Shown here one piece after another: positions 12,301-24,641 of a DNA stretch of 64,000 nucleotides (the stretch's first letter is position 1; every line of letters begins with the position of its first letter). This DNA comes from Hippasteria phrygiana. Taxonomy: Eukaryota; Echinodermata; Asteroidea; Valvatida; Goniasteridae. The translations under genes and the position numbers were made by a program. The notes below the pieces were generated by a model that saw nothing but the letters and a program-made list of their open reading frames with translations, ran no database searches and had not been told where the DNA came from. The DNA lies in the NCBI GenBank assembly GCA_037893225.1, contig JAZGUH010000224.1, forward strand, positions 124,001 to 188,000, written 5' to 3'.

Positions 12301-12598
12301 CAACATGTAGCGCCAGATCTAAGCTATCCATACATGTCAAAATTACAGTATTTGGTTGATATTTCATGCAATTATGAATGAGTAAAGCAAGTCCATACCC
12401 CAGGGAATTTGACATGCATGGAGCAATAAATAGACGGTAACATGTACACAGATGTTGGCCGGAAAGAAAATAAACATTGCGAGGTTTGAATTTTCTCCAC
12501 AAGTTTTAACTCTAGGAAGCCGCCGATGATTGCAACATGTAGCGCCAGATCTAAGCTATCCATACATGTCAAAATTACTGTATTTGGTTGATATTTCA
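9351..12598. repeat. 14-monomer HOR, full copy 2 (3,248 bp)
   Basis: This is the second full unit in direct tandem with the first, with the same monomer order: F, G, H(G134), E, F(A19), then nine reference-like monomers carrying A38, A144, T75, A153, A149 and A213 at the same places. Near-perfect identity to copy 1 over more than 3 kb implies a very recent duplication, or a read-length-limited assembly duplication. Confidence 0.92.
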
Positions 12599-13758
12599 TG
12601 CAATTATGAATGAGTAGAGCAAGTCCATACCCCAGGGAATTTGACAGTCATGGAGCAATAAATAGAAGGTAATATGCACACAGATGTTGGCCGGAAAGAA
12701 AATAAACATTGCGAGGTTTGAATTTTCTCCACAAGTTTTAACTCTAGGAAGCCGCCGATGATTGCAACATGTAGCGCCAGATCTAAGCTATCCATACATG
12801 TCAAAATTACTGCATTTGGTTGATATTTCATGCAATTATGAATGAGTAAAGCAAGTCCATACCCCAGGGAATTTGACATGCATGGAGCAATAAATAGACG
12901 GTAATATGTACACAGATGTTGGCCGGAAAGAAAATAAACATTGCGAGGTTTGAATTTTCTCCACAAGTTTTAACTCTAAGAAGCCGCCGATGATTGCAAC
13001 ATGTAGCGCCAGATCTAAGCTATCCATACATGTCAAAATTACTGTATTTGGTTTATATTTCATGCAATTATGAATGAGTAAAGCAAGTCCATACCCCAGG
13101 GAATTTGACATGCATGGAGCAATAAATAGACGGTAACATGTACACAGATGTTGGCCGGAAAGAAAATAAACATTGCGAGGTTTGAATTTTCTCCAGAAGT
13201 TTTAACTCTAGGAAGCCGCCGATGATTGCAACATGTAGCGCCAGATCTAAGCTATCCATACATGTCAAAATTACTGCATTTGGTTGATATTTCATGCAAT
13301 TATGAATAAATAAAGCAAGTCCATACCCCAGGGAATTTGACGTGCATGGAGTAATAAATAGACGGTAATATGCACACAGATGTTGGCCGGAAAGAAAATA
13401 AACATTGCGAGGTTTGAATTTTCTCCACAAGTTTTAACTCTAGGAAGCCGCCGATGATTGCAACATGTAGCGCCAGATCTAAGCTATCCATACATGTCAA
13501 AATTACTGTATTTGGTTGATATTTCATGCAATTATGAATGAGTAAAGCAAGTCCATACCCCAGGGAATTTGACAGTCATGGAGCAATAAATAGAAGGTAA
13601 TATGCACACAGATGTTGGCCGGAAAGAAAATAAACATTGCGAGGTTTGAATTTTCTCCACAAGTTTTAACTCTAGGAAGCCGCCGATGATTGCAACATGT
13701 AGCGCCAGATCTAAGCTATCCATACATGTCAAAATTACTGCATTTGGTTGACATTTCA
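12599..13758. repeat. 14-monomer HOR, partial third copy
   Basis: The first five monomers of the 14-monomer unit are repeated again (F, G, H with G134, E, F with A19) at 12599, 12831, 13063, 13295 and 13527. The sixth monomer, at 13759, starts correctly with A38 and then departs, which ends the HOR. Confidence 0.9.
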
Positions 13759-13990
13759 TGCAATTATGAATGAGTAAAGCAAGTCCATACCCCAGAGAAT
13801 TTGACATGCATGGAGCAATAAATAGACGGTAATATGTACACAGATGTTGGCCGGAAAGAAAATAAACATTGCGAGGTTTGAATTTTCTCCACAAGTTTTA
13901 ACTCTAAGAAGCCGCCGATGATTGCAACATGTAGCGCCAGATCTAAGCTATCCATACATGTCAAAATTACTGTATTTGGTTTATATTTCA
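13759..13990. repeat. Chimeric monomer closing the 14-monomer HOR
   Basis: Its front carries A38 (CCCCAGAG), as in 7263 and 10511. At offset 75 it has T where those copies have C, and it continues with A149 and T224 as in G-type tetramer monomers. The switch lies between offsets 38 and 75, about 13797-13833. A near-identical hybrid stands at 18852. Confidence 0.8.
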
Positions 13991-15149
13991 TGCAATTATG
14001 AATGAGTAAAGCAAGTCCATACCCCAGGGAATTTGACATGCATGGAGCAATAAATAGACGGTAACATGTACACAGATGTTGGCCGGAAAGAAAATAAACA
14101 TTGCGAGGTTTGAATTTTCTCCACAAGTTTTAACTCTAGGAAGCCGCCGATGATTGCAACATGTAGCGCCAGATCTAAGCTATCCATACATGTCAAAATT
14201 ACTGCATTTGGTTGATATTTCATGCAATTATGAATGAATAAAGCAAGTCCATACCCCAGGGAATTTGACGTGCATGGAGCAATAAATAGACGGTAATATG
14301 CACACAGATGTTGGCCGGAAAGAAAATAAACATTGCGAGGTTTGAATTTTCTCCACAAGTTTTAACTCTAGGAAGCCGCCGATGATTGCAACATGTAGCG
14401 CCAGATCTAAGCTATCCATACATGTCAAAATTACTGTATTTGGTTGATATTTCATGCAATTATGAATGAGTAAAACAAGTCATACCCCAGGGAATTTGAC
14501 ATGCATGGAGCAATAAATAGACGGTAATATGTACACAGATGTTGGCCGGAAAGAAAATAAACATTGCGAGGTTTGAATTTTCTCCACAAGTTTTAACTCT
14601 AAGAAGCCGCCGATGATTGCAACATGTAGCGCCAGATCTAAGCTATCCATACATGTCAAAATTACTGTATTTGGTTGATATTTCATGCAATTATGAATGA
14701 GTAAAGCAAGTCCATACCCAAGGGAATTTGACATGCATGGAGCAATAAATAGACGGTAACATGTACACAGATGTTGGCCGGAAAGAAAATAAACATTGCG
14801 AGGTTTGAATTTTCTCCACAAGTTTTAACTCTAGGAAGCCGCCGATGATTGCAACATGTAGCGCCAGATCTAAGCTATCCATACATGTCAAAATTACTGT
14901 ATTTGGTTGATATTTCATGCAATTATGAATGAGTAAAGCAAGTCCATACCCCAGGGAATTTGACATGCATGGAGCAATAAATAGACGGTAATATGTACAC
15001 AGATGTTGGCCGGAAAGAAAATAAACATTGCGAGGTTTGAATTTTCTCCACAAGTTTTAACTCTAGGAAGCCGCCGATGATTGCAACATGTAGCGCCAGA
15101 TCTAAGCTATCCATACATGTCAAAATTACTGTATTTGGTTGATATTTCA
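13991..15149. repeat. H-E-A-B'-C-like stretch
   Basis: Monomers are H (13991), E (14223), A1 of 231 bp with A21 (14455), a monomer with A35 and C75 (14686), and one with T75 but no A149 (14918). This is the first appearance of the A21 plus lost-C type that dominates the right half. The block 13527-15149 is mirrored by 18620-20010 with the E monomer left out. Confidence 0.75.
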
Positions 15150-17006
15150 TGCAATTATGAATGAGTAGAGAAAAGTCCATACCCCAGGGAATTTGACAGT
15201 CATGGAGCAATAAATAGAAGGTAATATGCACACAGATGTTGGCCGGAAAGAAAATAAACATTGCGAGGTTTGAATTTTCTCCACAAGTTTTAACTCTAGG
15301 AAGCCGCCGATGATTGCAACATGTAGCGCCAGATCTAAGCTATCCATACATGTCAAAATTACTGCATTTGGTTGATATTTCATGCAATTATGAATGAGTA
15401 AAGCAAGTCCATACCCCAGGGAATTTGACATGCATGGAGCAATAAATAGACGGTAATATGTACACAGATGTTGGCCGGAAAGAAAATAAACATTGCGAGG
15501 TTTGAATTTTCTCCACAAGTTTTAACTCTAAGAAGCCGCCGATGATTGCAACATGTAGCGCCAGATCTAAGCTATCCATACATGTCAAAATTACTGTATT
15601 TGGTTGATATTTCATGCAATTATGAATGAGTAAAGCAAGTCCATACCCCAGGGAATTTGACATGCATGGAGCAATAAATAGACGGTAACATGTACACAGA
15701 TGTTGGCCGGAAAGAAAATAAACATTGCGAGGTTTGAATTTTCTCCACAAGTTTTAACTCTAGGAAGCCGCCGATGATTGCAACATGTAGCGCCAGATCT
15801 AAGCTATCCATACATGTCAAAATTACTGCATTTGGTTGATATTTCATGCAATTATGAATGAATAAAGCAAGTCCATACCCCAGGGAATTTGACGTGCATG
15901 GAGCAATAAATAGACGGTAATATGCACACAGATGTTGGCCGGAAAGAAAATAAACATTGCGAGGTTTGAATTTTCTCCACAAGTTTTAACTCTAGGAAGC
16001 CGCCGATGATTGCAACATGTAGCGCCAGATCTAAGCTATCCATACATGTCAAAATTACTGTATTTGGTTGATATTTCATGCAATTATGAATGAGTAGAGC
16101 AAGTCCATACCCCAGGGAATTTGACAGTCATGGAGCAATAAATAGAAGGTAATATGCACACAGATGTTGGCCGGAAAGAAAATAAACATTGCGAGGTTTG
16201 AATTTTCTCCACAAGTTTTAACTCTAGGAAGCCGCCGATGATTGCAACATGTAGCGCCAGATCTAAGCTATCCATACATGTCAAAATTACTGCATTTGGT
16301 TGATATTTCATGCAATTATGAATGAGTAAAGCAAGTCCATACCCCAGGGAATTTGACATGCATGGAGCAATAAATAGACGGTAATATGTACACAGATGTT
16401 GGCCGGAAAGAAAATAAACATTGCGAGGTTTGAATTTTCTCCACAAGTTTTAACTCTAAGAAGCCGCCGATGATTGCAACATGTAGCGCCAGATCTAAGC
16501 TATCCATACATGTCAAAATTACTGTATTTGGTTTATATTTCATGCAATTATGAATGAGTAAAGCAAGTCCATACCCCAGGGAATTTGACATGCATGGAGC
16601 AATAAATAGACGGTAACATGTACACAGATGTTGGCCGGAAAGAAAATAAACATTGCGAGGTTTGAATTTTCTCCACAAGTTTTAACTCTAGGAAGCCGCC
16701 GATGATTGCAACATGTAGCGCCAGATCTAAGCTATCCATACATGTCAAAATTACTGCATTTGGTTGATATTTCATGCAATTATGAATGAATAAAGCAAGT
16801 CCATACCCCAGGGAATTTGACGTGCATGGAGCAATAAATAGACGGTAATATGCACACAGATGTTGGCCGGAAAGAAAATAAACATTGCGAGGTTTGAATT
16901 TTCTCCACAAGTTTTAACTCTAGGAAGCCGCCGATGATTGCAACATGTAGCGCCAGATCTAAGCTATCCATACATGTCAAAATTACTGTATTTGGTTGAT
17001 ATTTCA
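15150..17006. repeat. Octamer (doubled tetramer) F-G-H-E, copy 1 (1,857 bp)
   Basis: Two rounds of F-G-H-E run from 15150: F(+1), G(G224), H, E, then F, G(T224), H, E. The first F has AGAGAAAAG where other F monomers have AGAGCAAG, making it 233 bp. The second F has the normal form. The first G ends TTGA and the second TTTA. These paired differences recur 1,857 bp downstream, so the repeating unit is the octamer, not the tetramer. Confidence 0.88.
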
Positions 17007-18619
17007 TGCAATTATGAATGAGTAGAGAAAAGTCCATACCCCAGGGAATTTGACAGTCATGGAGCAATAAATAGAAGGTAATATGCACACAGATGTTGGC
17101 CGGAAAGAAAATAAACATTGCGAGGTTTGAATTTTCTCCACAAGTTTTAACTCTAGGAAGCCGCCGATGATTGCAACATGTAGCGCCAGATCTAAGCTAT
17201 CCATACATGTCAAAATTACTGCATTTGGTTGATATTTCATGCAATTATGAATGAGTAAAGCAAGTCCATACCCCAGGGAATTTGACATGCATGGAGCAAT
17301 AAATAGACGGTAATATGTACACAGATGTTGGCCGGAAAGAAAATAAACATTGCGAGGTTTGAATTTTCTCCACAAGTTTTAACTCTAAGAAGCCGCCGAT
17401 GATTGCAACATGTAGCGCCAGATCTAAGCTATCCATACATGTCAAAATTACTGTATTTGGTTGATATTTCATGCAATTATGAATGAGTAAAGCAAGTCCA
17501 TACCCCAGGGAATTTGACATGCATGGAGCAATAAATAGACGGTAACATGTACACAGATGTTGGCCGGAAAGAAAATAAACATTGCGAGGTTTGAATTTTC
17601 TCCACAAGTTTTAACTCTAGGAAGCCGCCGATGATTGCAACATGTAGCGCCAGATCTAAGCTATCCATACATGTCAAAATTACTGCATTTGGTTGATATT
17701 TCATGCAATTATGAATGAATAAAGCAAGTCCATACCCCAGGGAATTTGACGTGCATGGAGCAATAAATAGACGGTAATATGCACACAGATGTTGGCCGGA
17801 AAGAAAATAAACATTGCGAGGTTTGAATTTTCTCCACAAGTTTTAACTCTAGGAAGCCGCCGATGATTGCAACATGTAGCGCCAGATCTAAGCTATCCAT
17901 ACATGTCAAAATTACTGTATTTGGTTGATATTTCATGCAATTATGAATGAGTAGAGCAAGTCCATACCCCAGGGAATTTGACAGTCATGGAGCAATAAAT
18001 AGAAGGTAATATGCACACAGATGTTGGCCGGAAAGAAAATAAACATTGCGAGGTTTGAATTTTCTCCACAAGTTTTAACTCTAGGAAGCCGCCGATGATT
18101 GCAACATGTAGCGCCAGATCTAAGCTATCCATACATGTCAAAATTACTGCATTTGGTTGATATTTCATGCAATTATGAATGAGTAAAGCAAGGGAATTTG
18201 ACATGCATGGAGCAATAAATAGACGGTAATATGTACACAGATGTTGGCCGGAAAGAAAATAAACATTGCGAGGTTTGAATTTTCTCCACAAGTTTTAACT
18301 CTAAGAAGCCGCCGATGATTGCAACATGTAGCGCCAGATCTAAGCTATCCATACATGTCAAAATTACTGTATTTGGTTTATATTTCATGCAATTATGAAT
18401 GAGTAAAGCAAGTCCATACCCCAGGGAATTTGACATGCATGGAGCAATAAATAGACGGTAACATGTACACAGATGTTGGCCGGAAAGAAAATAAACATTG
18501 CGAGGTTTGAATTTTCTCCACAAGTTTTAACTCTAGGAAGCCGCCGATGATTGCAACATGTAGCGCCAGATCTAAGCTATCCATACATGTCAAAATTACT
18601 GTATTTGGTTGATATTTCA
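17007..18619. repeat. Octamer F-G-H-E, copy 2 (incomplete)
   Basis: The same F(+1), G(G224), H, E, F, G(T224) order starts at 17007, 17240, 17472, 17704, 17936 and 18168. The seventh monomer at 18388 starts as H but has T215 in place of C215. The eighth is an F-type at 18620 rather than E, so the octamer breaks off near 18600. The G monomer at 18168 carries a 12-bp deletion absent from copy 1. Confidence 0.85.
18168..18387. repeat. Truncated monomer, 220 bp
   Basis: Twelve bases at offsets 26-37 are missing, so GCAAG runs directly into GGAATTTG. The deleted segment is bounded by AG on the left and ends in AG, which fits slippage or end-joining at a 2-bp microhomology. It is the only monomer shortened by more than one base. 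Confidence 0.92.
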
Positions 18620-20241
18620 TGCAATTATGAATGAGTAAAGCAAGTCCATACCCCAGGGAATTTGACAGTCATGGAGCAATAAATAGAAGGTAATATGCAC
18701 ACAGATGTTGGCCGGAAAGAAAATAAACATTGCGAGGTTTGAATTTTCTCCACAAGTTTTAACTCTAGGAAGCCGCCGATGATTGCAACATGTAGCGCCA
18801 GATCTAAGCTATCCATACATGTCAAAATTACTGCATTTGGTTGATATTTCATGCAATTATGAATGAGTAAAGCAAGTCCATACCCCAGAGAATTTGACAT
18901 GCATGGAGCAATAAATAGACGGTAATATGTACACAGATGTTGGCCGGAAAGAAAATAAACATTGCGAGGTTTGAATTTTCTCCACAAGTTTTAACTCTAA
19001 GAAGCCGCCGATGATTGCAACATGTAGCGCCAGATCTAAGCTATCCATACATGTCAAAATTACTGTATTTGGTTTATATTTCATGCAATTATGAATGAGT
19101 AAAGCAAGTCCATACCCCAGGGAATTTGACATGCATGGAGCAATAAATAGACGGTAACATGTACACAGATGTTGGCCGGAAAGAAAATAAACATTGCGAG
19201 GTTTGAATTTTCTCCACAAGTTTTAACTCTAGGAAGCCGCCGATGATTGCAACATGTAGCGCCAGATCTAAGCTATCCATACATGTCAAAATTACTGCAT
19301 TTGGTTGATATTTCATGCAATTATGAATGAGTAAAACAAGTCATACCCCAGGGAATTTGACATGCATGGAGCAATAAATAGACGGTAATATGTACACAGA
19401 TGTTGGCCGGAAAGAAAATAAACATTGCGAGGTTTGAATTTTCTCCACAAGTTTTAACTCTAAGAAGCCGCCGATGATTGCAACATGTAGCGCCAGATCT
19501 AAGCTATCCATACATGTCAAAATTACTGTATTTGGTTGATATTTCATGCAATTATGAATGAGTAAAGCAAGTCCATACCCAAGGGAATTTGACATGCATG
19601 GAGCAATAAATAGACGGTAACATGTACACAGATGTTGGCCGGAAAGAAAATAAACATTGCGAGGTTTGAATTTTCTCCACAAGTTTTAACTCTAGGAAGC
19701 CGCCGATGATTGCAACATGTAGCGCCAGATCTAAGCTATCCATACATGTCAAAATTACTGTATTTGGTTGATATTTCATGCAATTATGAATGAGTAAAGC
19801 AAGTCCATACCCAAGGGAATTTGACATGCATGGAGCAATAAATAGACGGTAATATGTACACAGATGTTGGCCGGAAAGAAAATAAACATTGCGAGGTTTG
19901 AATTTTCTCCACAAGTTTTAACTCTAGGAAGCCGCCGATGATTGCAACATGTAGCGCCAGATCTAAGCTATCCATACATGTCAAAATTACTGTATTTGGT
20001 TTATATTTCATGCAATTATGAATGAGTAAAGCAAGTCATACCCCAGGGAATTTGACATGCATGGAGCAATAAATAGACGGTAATATGTACACAGATGTTG
20101 GCCGGAAAGAAAATAAACATTGCGAGGTTTGAATTTTCTCCACAAGTTTTAACTCTAGGAAGCCGCCGATGATTGCAACATGTAGCGCCAGATCTAAGCT
20201 ATCCATACATGTCAAAATTACTGTATTTGGTTGATATTTCA
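18388..20241. repeat. Transition zone to 231-bp-rich array
   Basis: Monomers in order: H-like with T215 (18388), F with A19 (18620), G with A38 (18852), H (19084), A1 (19316, 231 bp), A35 with C75 (19547), A35 with T75 and T224 (19779), and a lost-C monomer with T75 (20011, 231 bp). The four at 18620-19546 repeat those at 13527-14685 minus one E. From here to the right edge about two in five monomers are 231 bp, against 3 of roughly 80 before this zone. Confidence 0.78.
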
Positions 20242-22326
20242 TGCAATTATGAATGAGTAAAACAAGTCATACCCCAGGGAATTTGACATGCATGGAGCAA
20301 TAAATAGACGGTAATATGTACACAGATGTTGGCCGGAAAGAAAATAAACATTGCGAGGTTTGAATTTTCTCCACATGTTTTAACTCTAAGAAGCCGCCGA
20401 TGATTGCAACATGTAGCGCCAGATCTAAGCTATCCATACATGTCAAAATTACTGTATTTGGTTGATATTTCATGCAATTATGAATGAGTAAAGCAAGTCC
20501 ATACCCAAGGGAATTTGACATGCATGGAGCAATAAATAGACGGTAATATGTACACAGATGTTGGCCGGAAAGAAAATAAACATTGCGAGGTTTGAATTTT
20601 CTCCACAAGTTTTAACTCTAAGAAGCCGCCGATGATTGCAACATGTAGCGCCAGATCTAAGCTATCCATACATGTCAAAATTACTGTATTTGGTTGATAT
20701 TTCATGCAATTATGAATGAGTAAAGCAAGTCCATACCCCAGGGAATTTGACATGCATGGAGCAATAAATATACGGTAATATGTACACAGATGTTGGCCGG
20801 AAAGAAAATAAACATTGCGAGGTTTGAATTTTCTCCACAAGTTTTAACTCTAGGAAGCCGCCGATGATTGCAACATGTAGCGCCAGATCTAAGCTATCCA
20901 TACATGTCAAAATTACTGTATTTGGTTTATATTTCATGCAATTATGAATGAGTAAAGCAAGTCATACCCCAGGGAATTTGACATGCATGGAGCAATAAAT
21001 AGACGGTAATATGTACACAGATGTTGGCCGGAAAGAAAATAAACATTGCGAGGTTTGAATTTTCTCCACAAGTTTTAACTCTAAGAAGCCGCCGATGATT
21101 GCAACATGTAGCGCCAGATCTAAGCTATCCATACATGTCAAAATTACTGTATTTGGTTGATATTTCATGCAATTATGAATGAGTAAAGCAAGTCCATACC
21201 CCAGGGAATTTGACATGCATGGAGCAATAAATAGACGGTAACATGTACACAGATGTTGGCCGGAAAGAAAATAAACATTGCGAGGTTTGAATTTTCTCCA
21301 CAAGTTTTAACTCTAGGAAGCCGCCGATGATTGCAACATGTAGCGCCAGATCTAAGCTATCCATACATGTCAAAATTACTGTATTTGGTTGATATTTCAT
21401 GCAATTATGAATGAGTAGAGCAAGTCCATACCCCAGGGAATTTGACATGCATGGAGCAATAAATAGAAGGTAATATGCACACAGATGTTGGCCGGAAAGA
21501 AAATAAACATTGCGAGGTTTGAATTTTCTCCACAAGTTTTAACTCTAGGAAGCCGCCGATGATTGCAACATGTAGCGCCAGATCTAAGCTATCCATACAT
21601 GTCAAAATTACTGCATTTGGTTGATATTTCATGCAATTATGAATGAGTAAAGCAAGTCCATACCCCAGGGAATTTGAGATGCATGGAGCAATAAATAGAC
21701 GGTAACATGTACACAGATGTTGGCCGGAAAGAAAATAAACATTGCGAGGTTTGAATTTTCTCCACAATTTTTATCTCTAGGAAGCCGCCGATGATTGCAA
21801 CATGTAGCGCCAGATCTAAGCTATCCATACATGTCAAAATTACTGTATTTGGTTTATATTTCATGCAATTATGAATGAGTAAAGCAAGTCATACCCCAGG
21901 GAATTTGACATGCATGGAGCAATAAATAGACGGTAATATGTACACAGATGTTGGCCGGAAAGAAAATAAACATTGCGAGGTTTGAATTTTCTCCACAAGT
22001 TTTAACTCTAAGAAGCCGCCGATGATTGCAACATGTAGCGCCAGATCTAAGCTATCCATACATGTCAAAATTACTGCATTTGGTTGATATTTCATGCAAT
22101 TATGAATGAATAAAGCAAGTCCATACCCCAGGGAATTTGACGTGCATGGAGCAATAAATAGACGGTAATATGCACACAGATGTTGGCCGGAAAGAAAATA
22201 AACATTGCGAGGTTTGAATTTTCTCCACAAGTTTTAACTCTAAGAAGCCGCCGATGATTGCAACATGTAGCGCCAGATCTAAGCTATCCATACATGTCAA
22301 AATTACTGTATTTGGTTGATATTTCA
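20242..22326. repeat. 9-monomer module A3-B-C-D-P-Q-N-U-E, first copy
   Basis: The monomers start at 20242 (A3, T136), 20473 (B, A35), 20705 (C, T67), 20937 (D), 21168 (P), 21400 (Q), 21632 (N, T137 and T143), 21864 (U) and 22095 (E). The same nine types in the same order recur at 44788-46872, 24.5 kb away, and then in shortened or complete form in the following units. This copy has GAGATGCAT at 21676 in N and lacks the C207 found in later U copies, so it may be closer to the ancestral state. Confidence 0.8.
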
Positions 22327-24641
22327 TGCAATTATGAATGAGTAAAGGAAGTCCATACCCCAGGGAATTTGACATGCATGGAGCAATAAATAGACGGTAA
22401 CATGTACACAGATGTTGGCCGGAAAGAAAATAAACATTGCGAGGTTTGAATTTTCTCCACAAGTTTTAACTCTAGGAAGCCGCCGATGATTGCAACATGT
22501 AGCGCCAGATCTAAGCTATCCATACATGCAAAATTACTGTATTTGGTTTATATTTCATGCAATTATGAATGAGTAAAGCAAGTCCATACCCCAGGGAATT
22601 TGACATGCATGGAGCAATAAATAGACGGTAACATGTACACAGATGTTGGCCGGAAAGAAAATAAACATTGCGAGGTTTGAATTTTCTCCACAAGTTTTAA
22701 CTCTAGGAAGCCGCCGATGATTGCAACATGTAGCGCCAGATCTAAGCTATCCATACATGTCAAAATTACTGTATTTGGTTGATATTTCATGCAATTATGA
22801 ATGAGTAGAGCAAGTCCATACCCCAGGGAATTTGACATGCATGGAGCAATAAATAGAAGGTAATATGCACACAGATGTTGGCCGGAAAGAAAATAAACAT
22901 TGCGAGGTTTGAATTTTCTCCACAAGTTTTAACTCTAGGAAGCCGCCGATGATTGCAACATGTAGCGCCAGATCTAAGCTATCCATACATGTCAAAATTA
23001 CTGCATTTGGTTGATATTTCATGCAATTATGAATGAGTAAAGCAAGTCCATACCCCAGGGAATTTGACATGCATGGAGCAATAAATAGACGGTAACATGT
23101 ACACAGATGTTGGCCGGAAAGAAAATAAACATTGCGAGGTTTGAATTTTCTCCACAAGTTTTAACTCTAGGAAGTCGCCGATGATTGCAACATGTAGCGC
23201 CAGATCTAAGCTATCCATACATGTCAAAATTACTGTATTTGGTTGATATTTCATGCAATTATGAATGAGTAAAACAAGTCATACCCCAGGGAATTTGACA
23301 TGCATGGAGCAATAAATAGACGGTAATATGTACACAGATGTTGGCCGGAAAGAAAATAAACATTGCGAGGTTTGAATTTTCTCCACAAGTTTTAACTCTA
23401 AGAAGCCGCCGATGATTGCAACATGTAGCGCCAGATCTAAGCTATCCATACATGTCAAAATTACTGTATTTGGTTTATATTTCATGCAATTATGAATGAG
23501 TAAAGCAAGTCCATACCCCAGGGAATTTGACATGCATGGAGCAATAAATAGACGGTAACATGTACACAGATGTTGGCCGGAAAGAAAATAAACATTGCGA
23601 GGTTTGAATTTTCTCCACAAGTTTTAACTCTAGGAAGCCGCCGATGATTGCAACATGTAGCGCCAGATCTAAGCTATCCATACATGTCAAAATTACTGTA
23701 TTTGGTTGATATTTCATGCAATTATGAATGAGTAAAACAAGTCATACCCCAGGGAATTTGACATGCATGGAGCAATAAATAGACGGTAATATGTACACAG
23801 ATGTTGGCCGGAAAGAAAATAAACATTGCGAGGTTTGAATTTTCTCCACAAGTTTTAACTCTAAGAAGCCGCCGATGATTGCAACATGTAGCGCCAGATC
23901 TAAGCTATCCATACATGTCAAAATTACTGTATTTGGTTTATATTTCATGCAATTATGAATGAGTAAAGCAAGTCATACCCCAGGGAATTTGACATGCATG
24001 GAGCAATAAATAGACGGTAATATGTACACAGATGTTGGCCGGAAAGAAAATAAACATTGCGAGGTTTGAATTTTCTCCACAAGTTTTAACTCTAGGAAGC
24101 CGCCGATGATTGCAACATGTAGCGCCAGATCTAAGCTATCCATACATGTCAAAATTACTGTATTTGGTTTATATTTCATGCAATTATGAATGAGTAAAGC
24201 AAGTCATACCCCAGGGAATTTGACATGCATGGAGCAATAAATAGACGGTAATATGTACACAGATGTTGGCCGGAAAGAAAATAAACATTGCGAGGTTTGA
24301 ATTTTCTCCACAAGTTTTAACTCTAAGAAGCCGCCGATGATTGCAACATGTAGCGCCAGATCTAAGCTATCCATACATGTCAAAATTACTGCATTTGGTT
24401 GATATTTCATGCAATTATGAATGAATAAAGCAAGTCCATACCCCAGGGAATTTGACGTGCATGGAGCAATAAATAGACGGTAATATGCACACAGATGTTG
24501 GCCGGAAAGAAAATAAACATTGCGAGGTTTGAATTTTCTCCACAAGTTTTAACTCTAAGAAGCCGCCGATGATTGCAACATGTAGCGCCAGATCTAAGCT
24601 ATCCATACATGTCAAAATTACTGTATTTGGTTGATATTTCA
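22327..24641. repeat. K-to-E unit, 10 monomers (2,315 bp)
   Basis: Order: K-P-Q-R-A2-S-A2-T-U-E. The K monomer at 22327 has AAAGGAAG (G22) and lacks T203, giving CATGCAAA. R has T154 (AAGTCGCC). A, T and U are 231-bp types. This is the simplest unit of the series; longer units add monomers after R. Confidence 0.82.

Noticed and set aside
6103..12598. Assembly duplication as the sole explanation of the 14-monomer HOR
   Set aside because: It cannot be excluded without reads. However, a 9-monomer partial before it and a 5-6-monomer partial after it, each with natural chimeric ends, fit biological unequal exchange better than a simple repeat-copy error.
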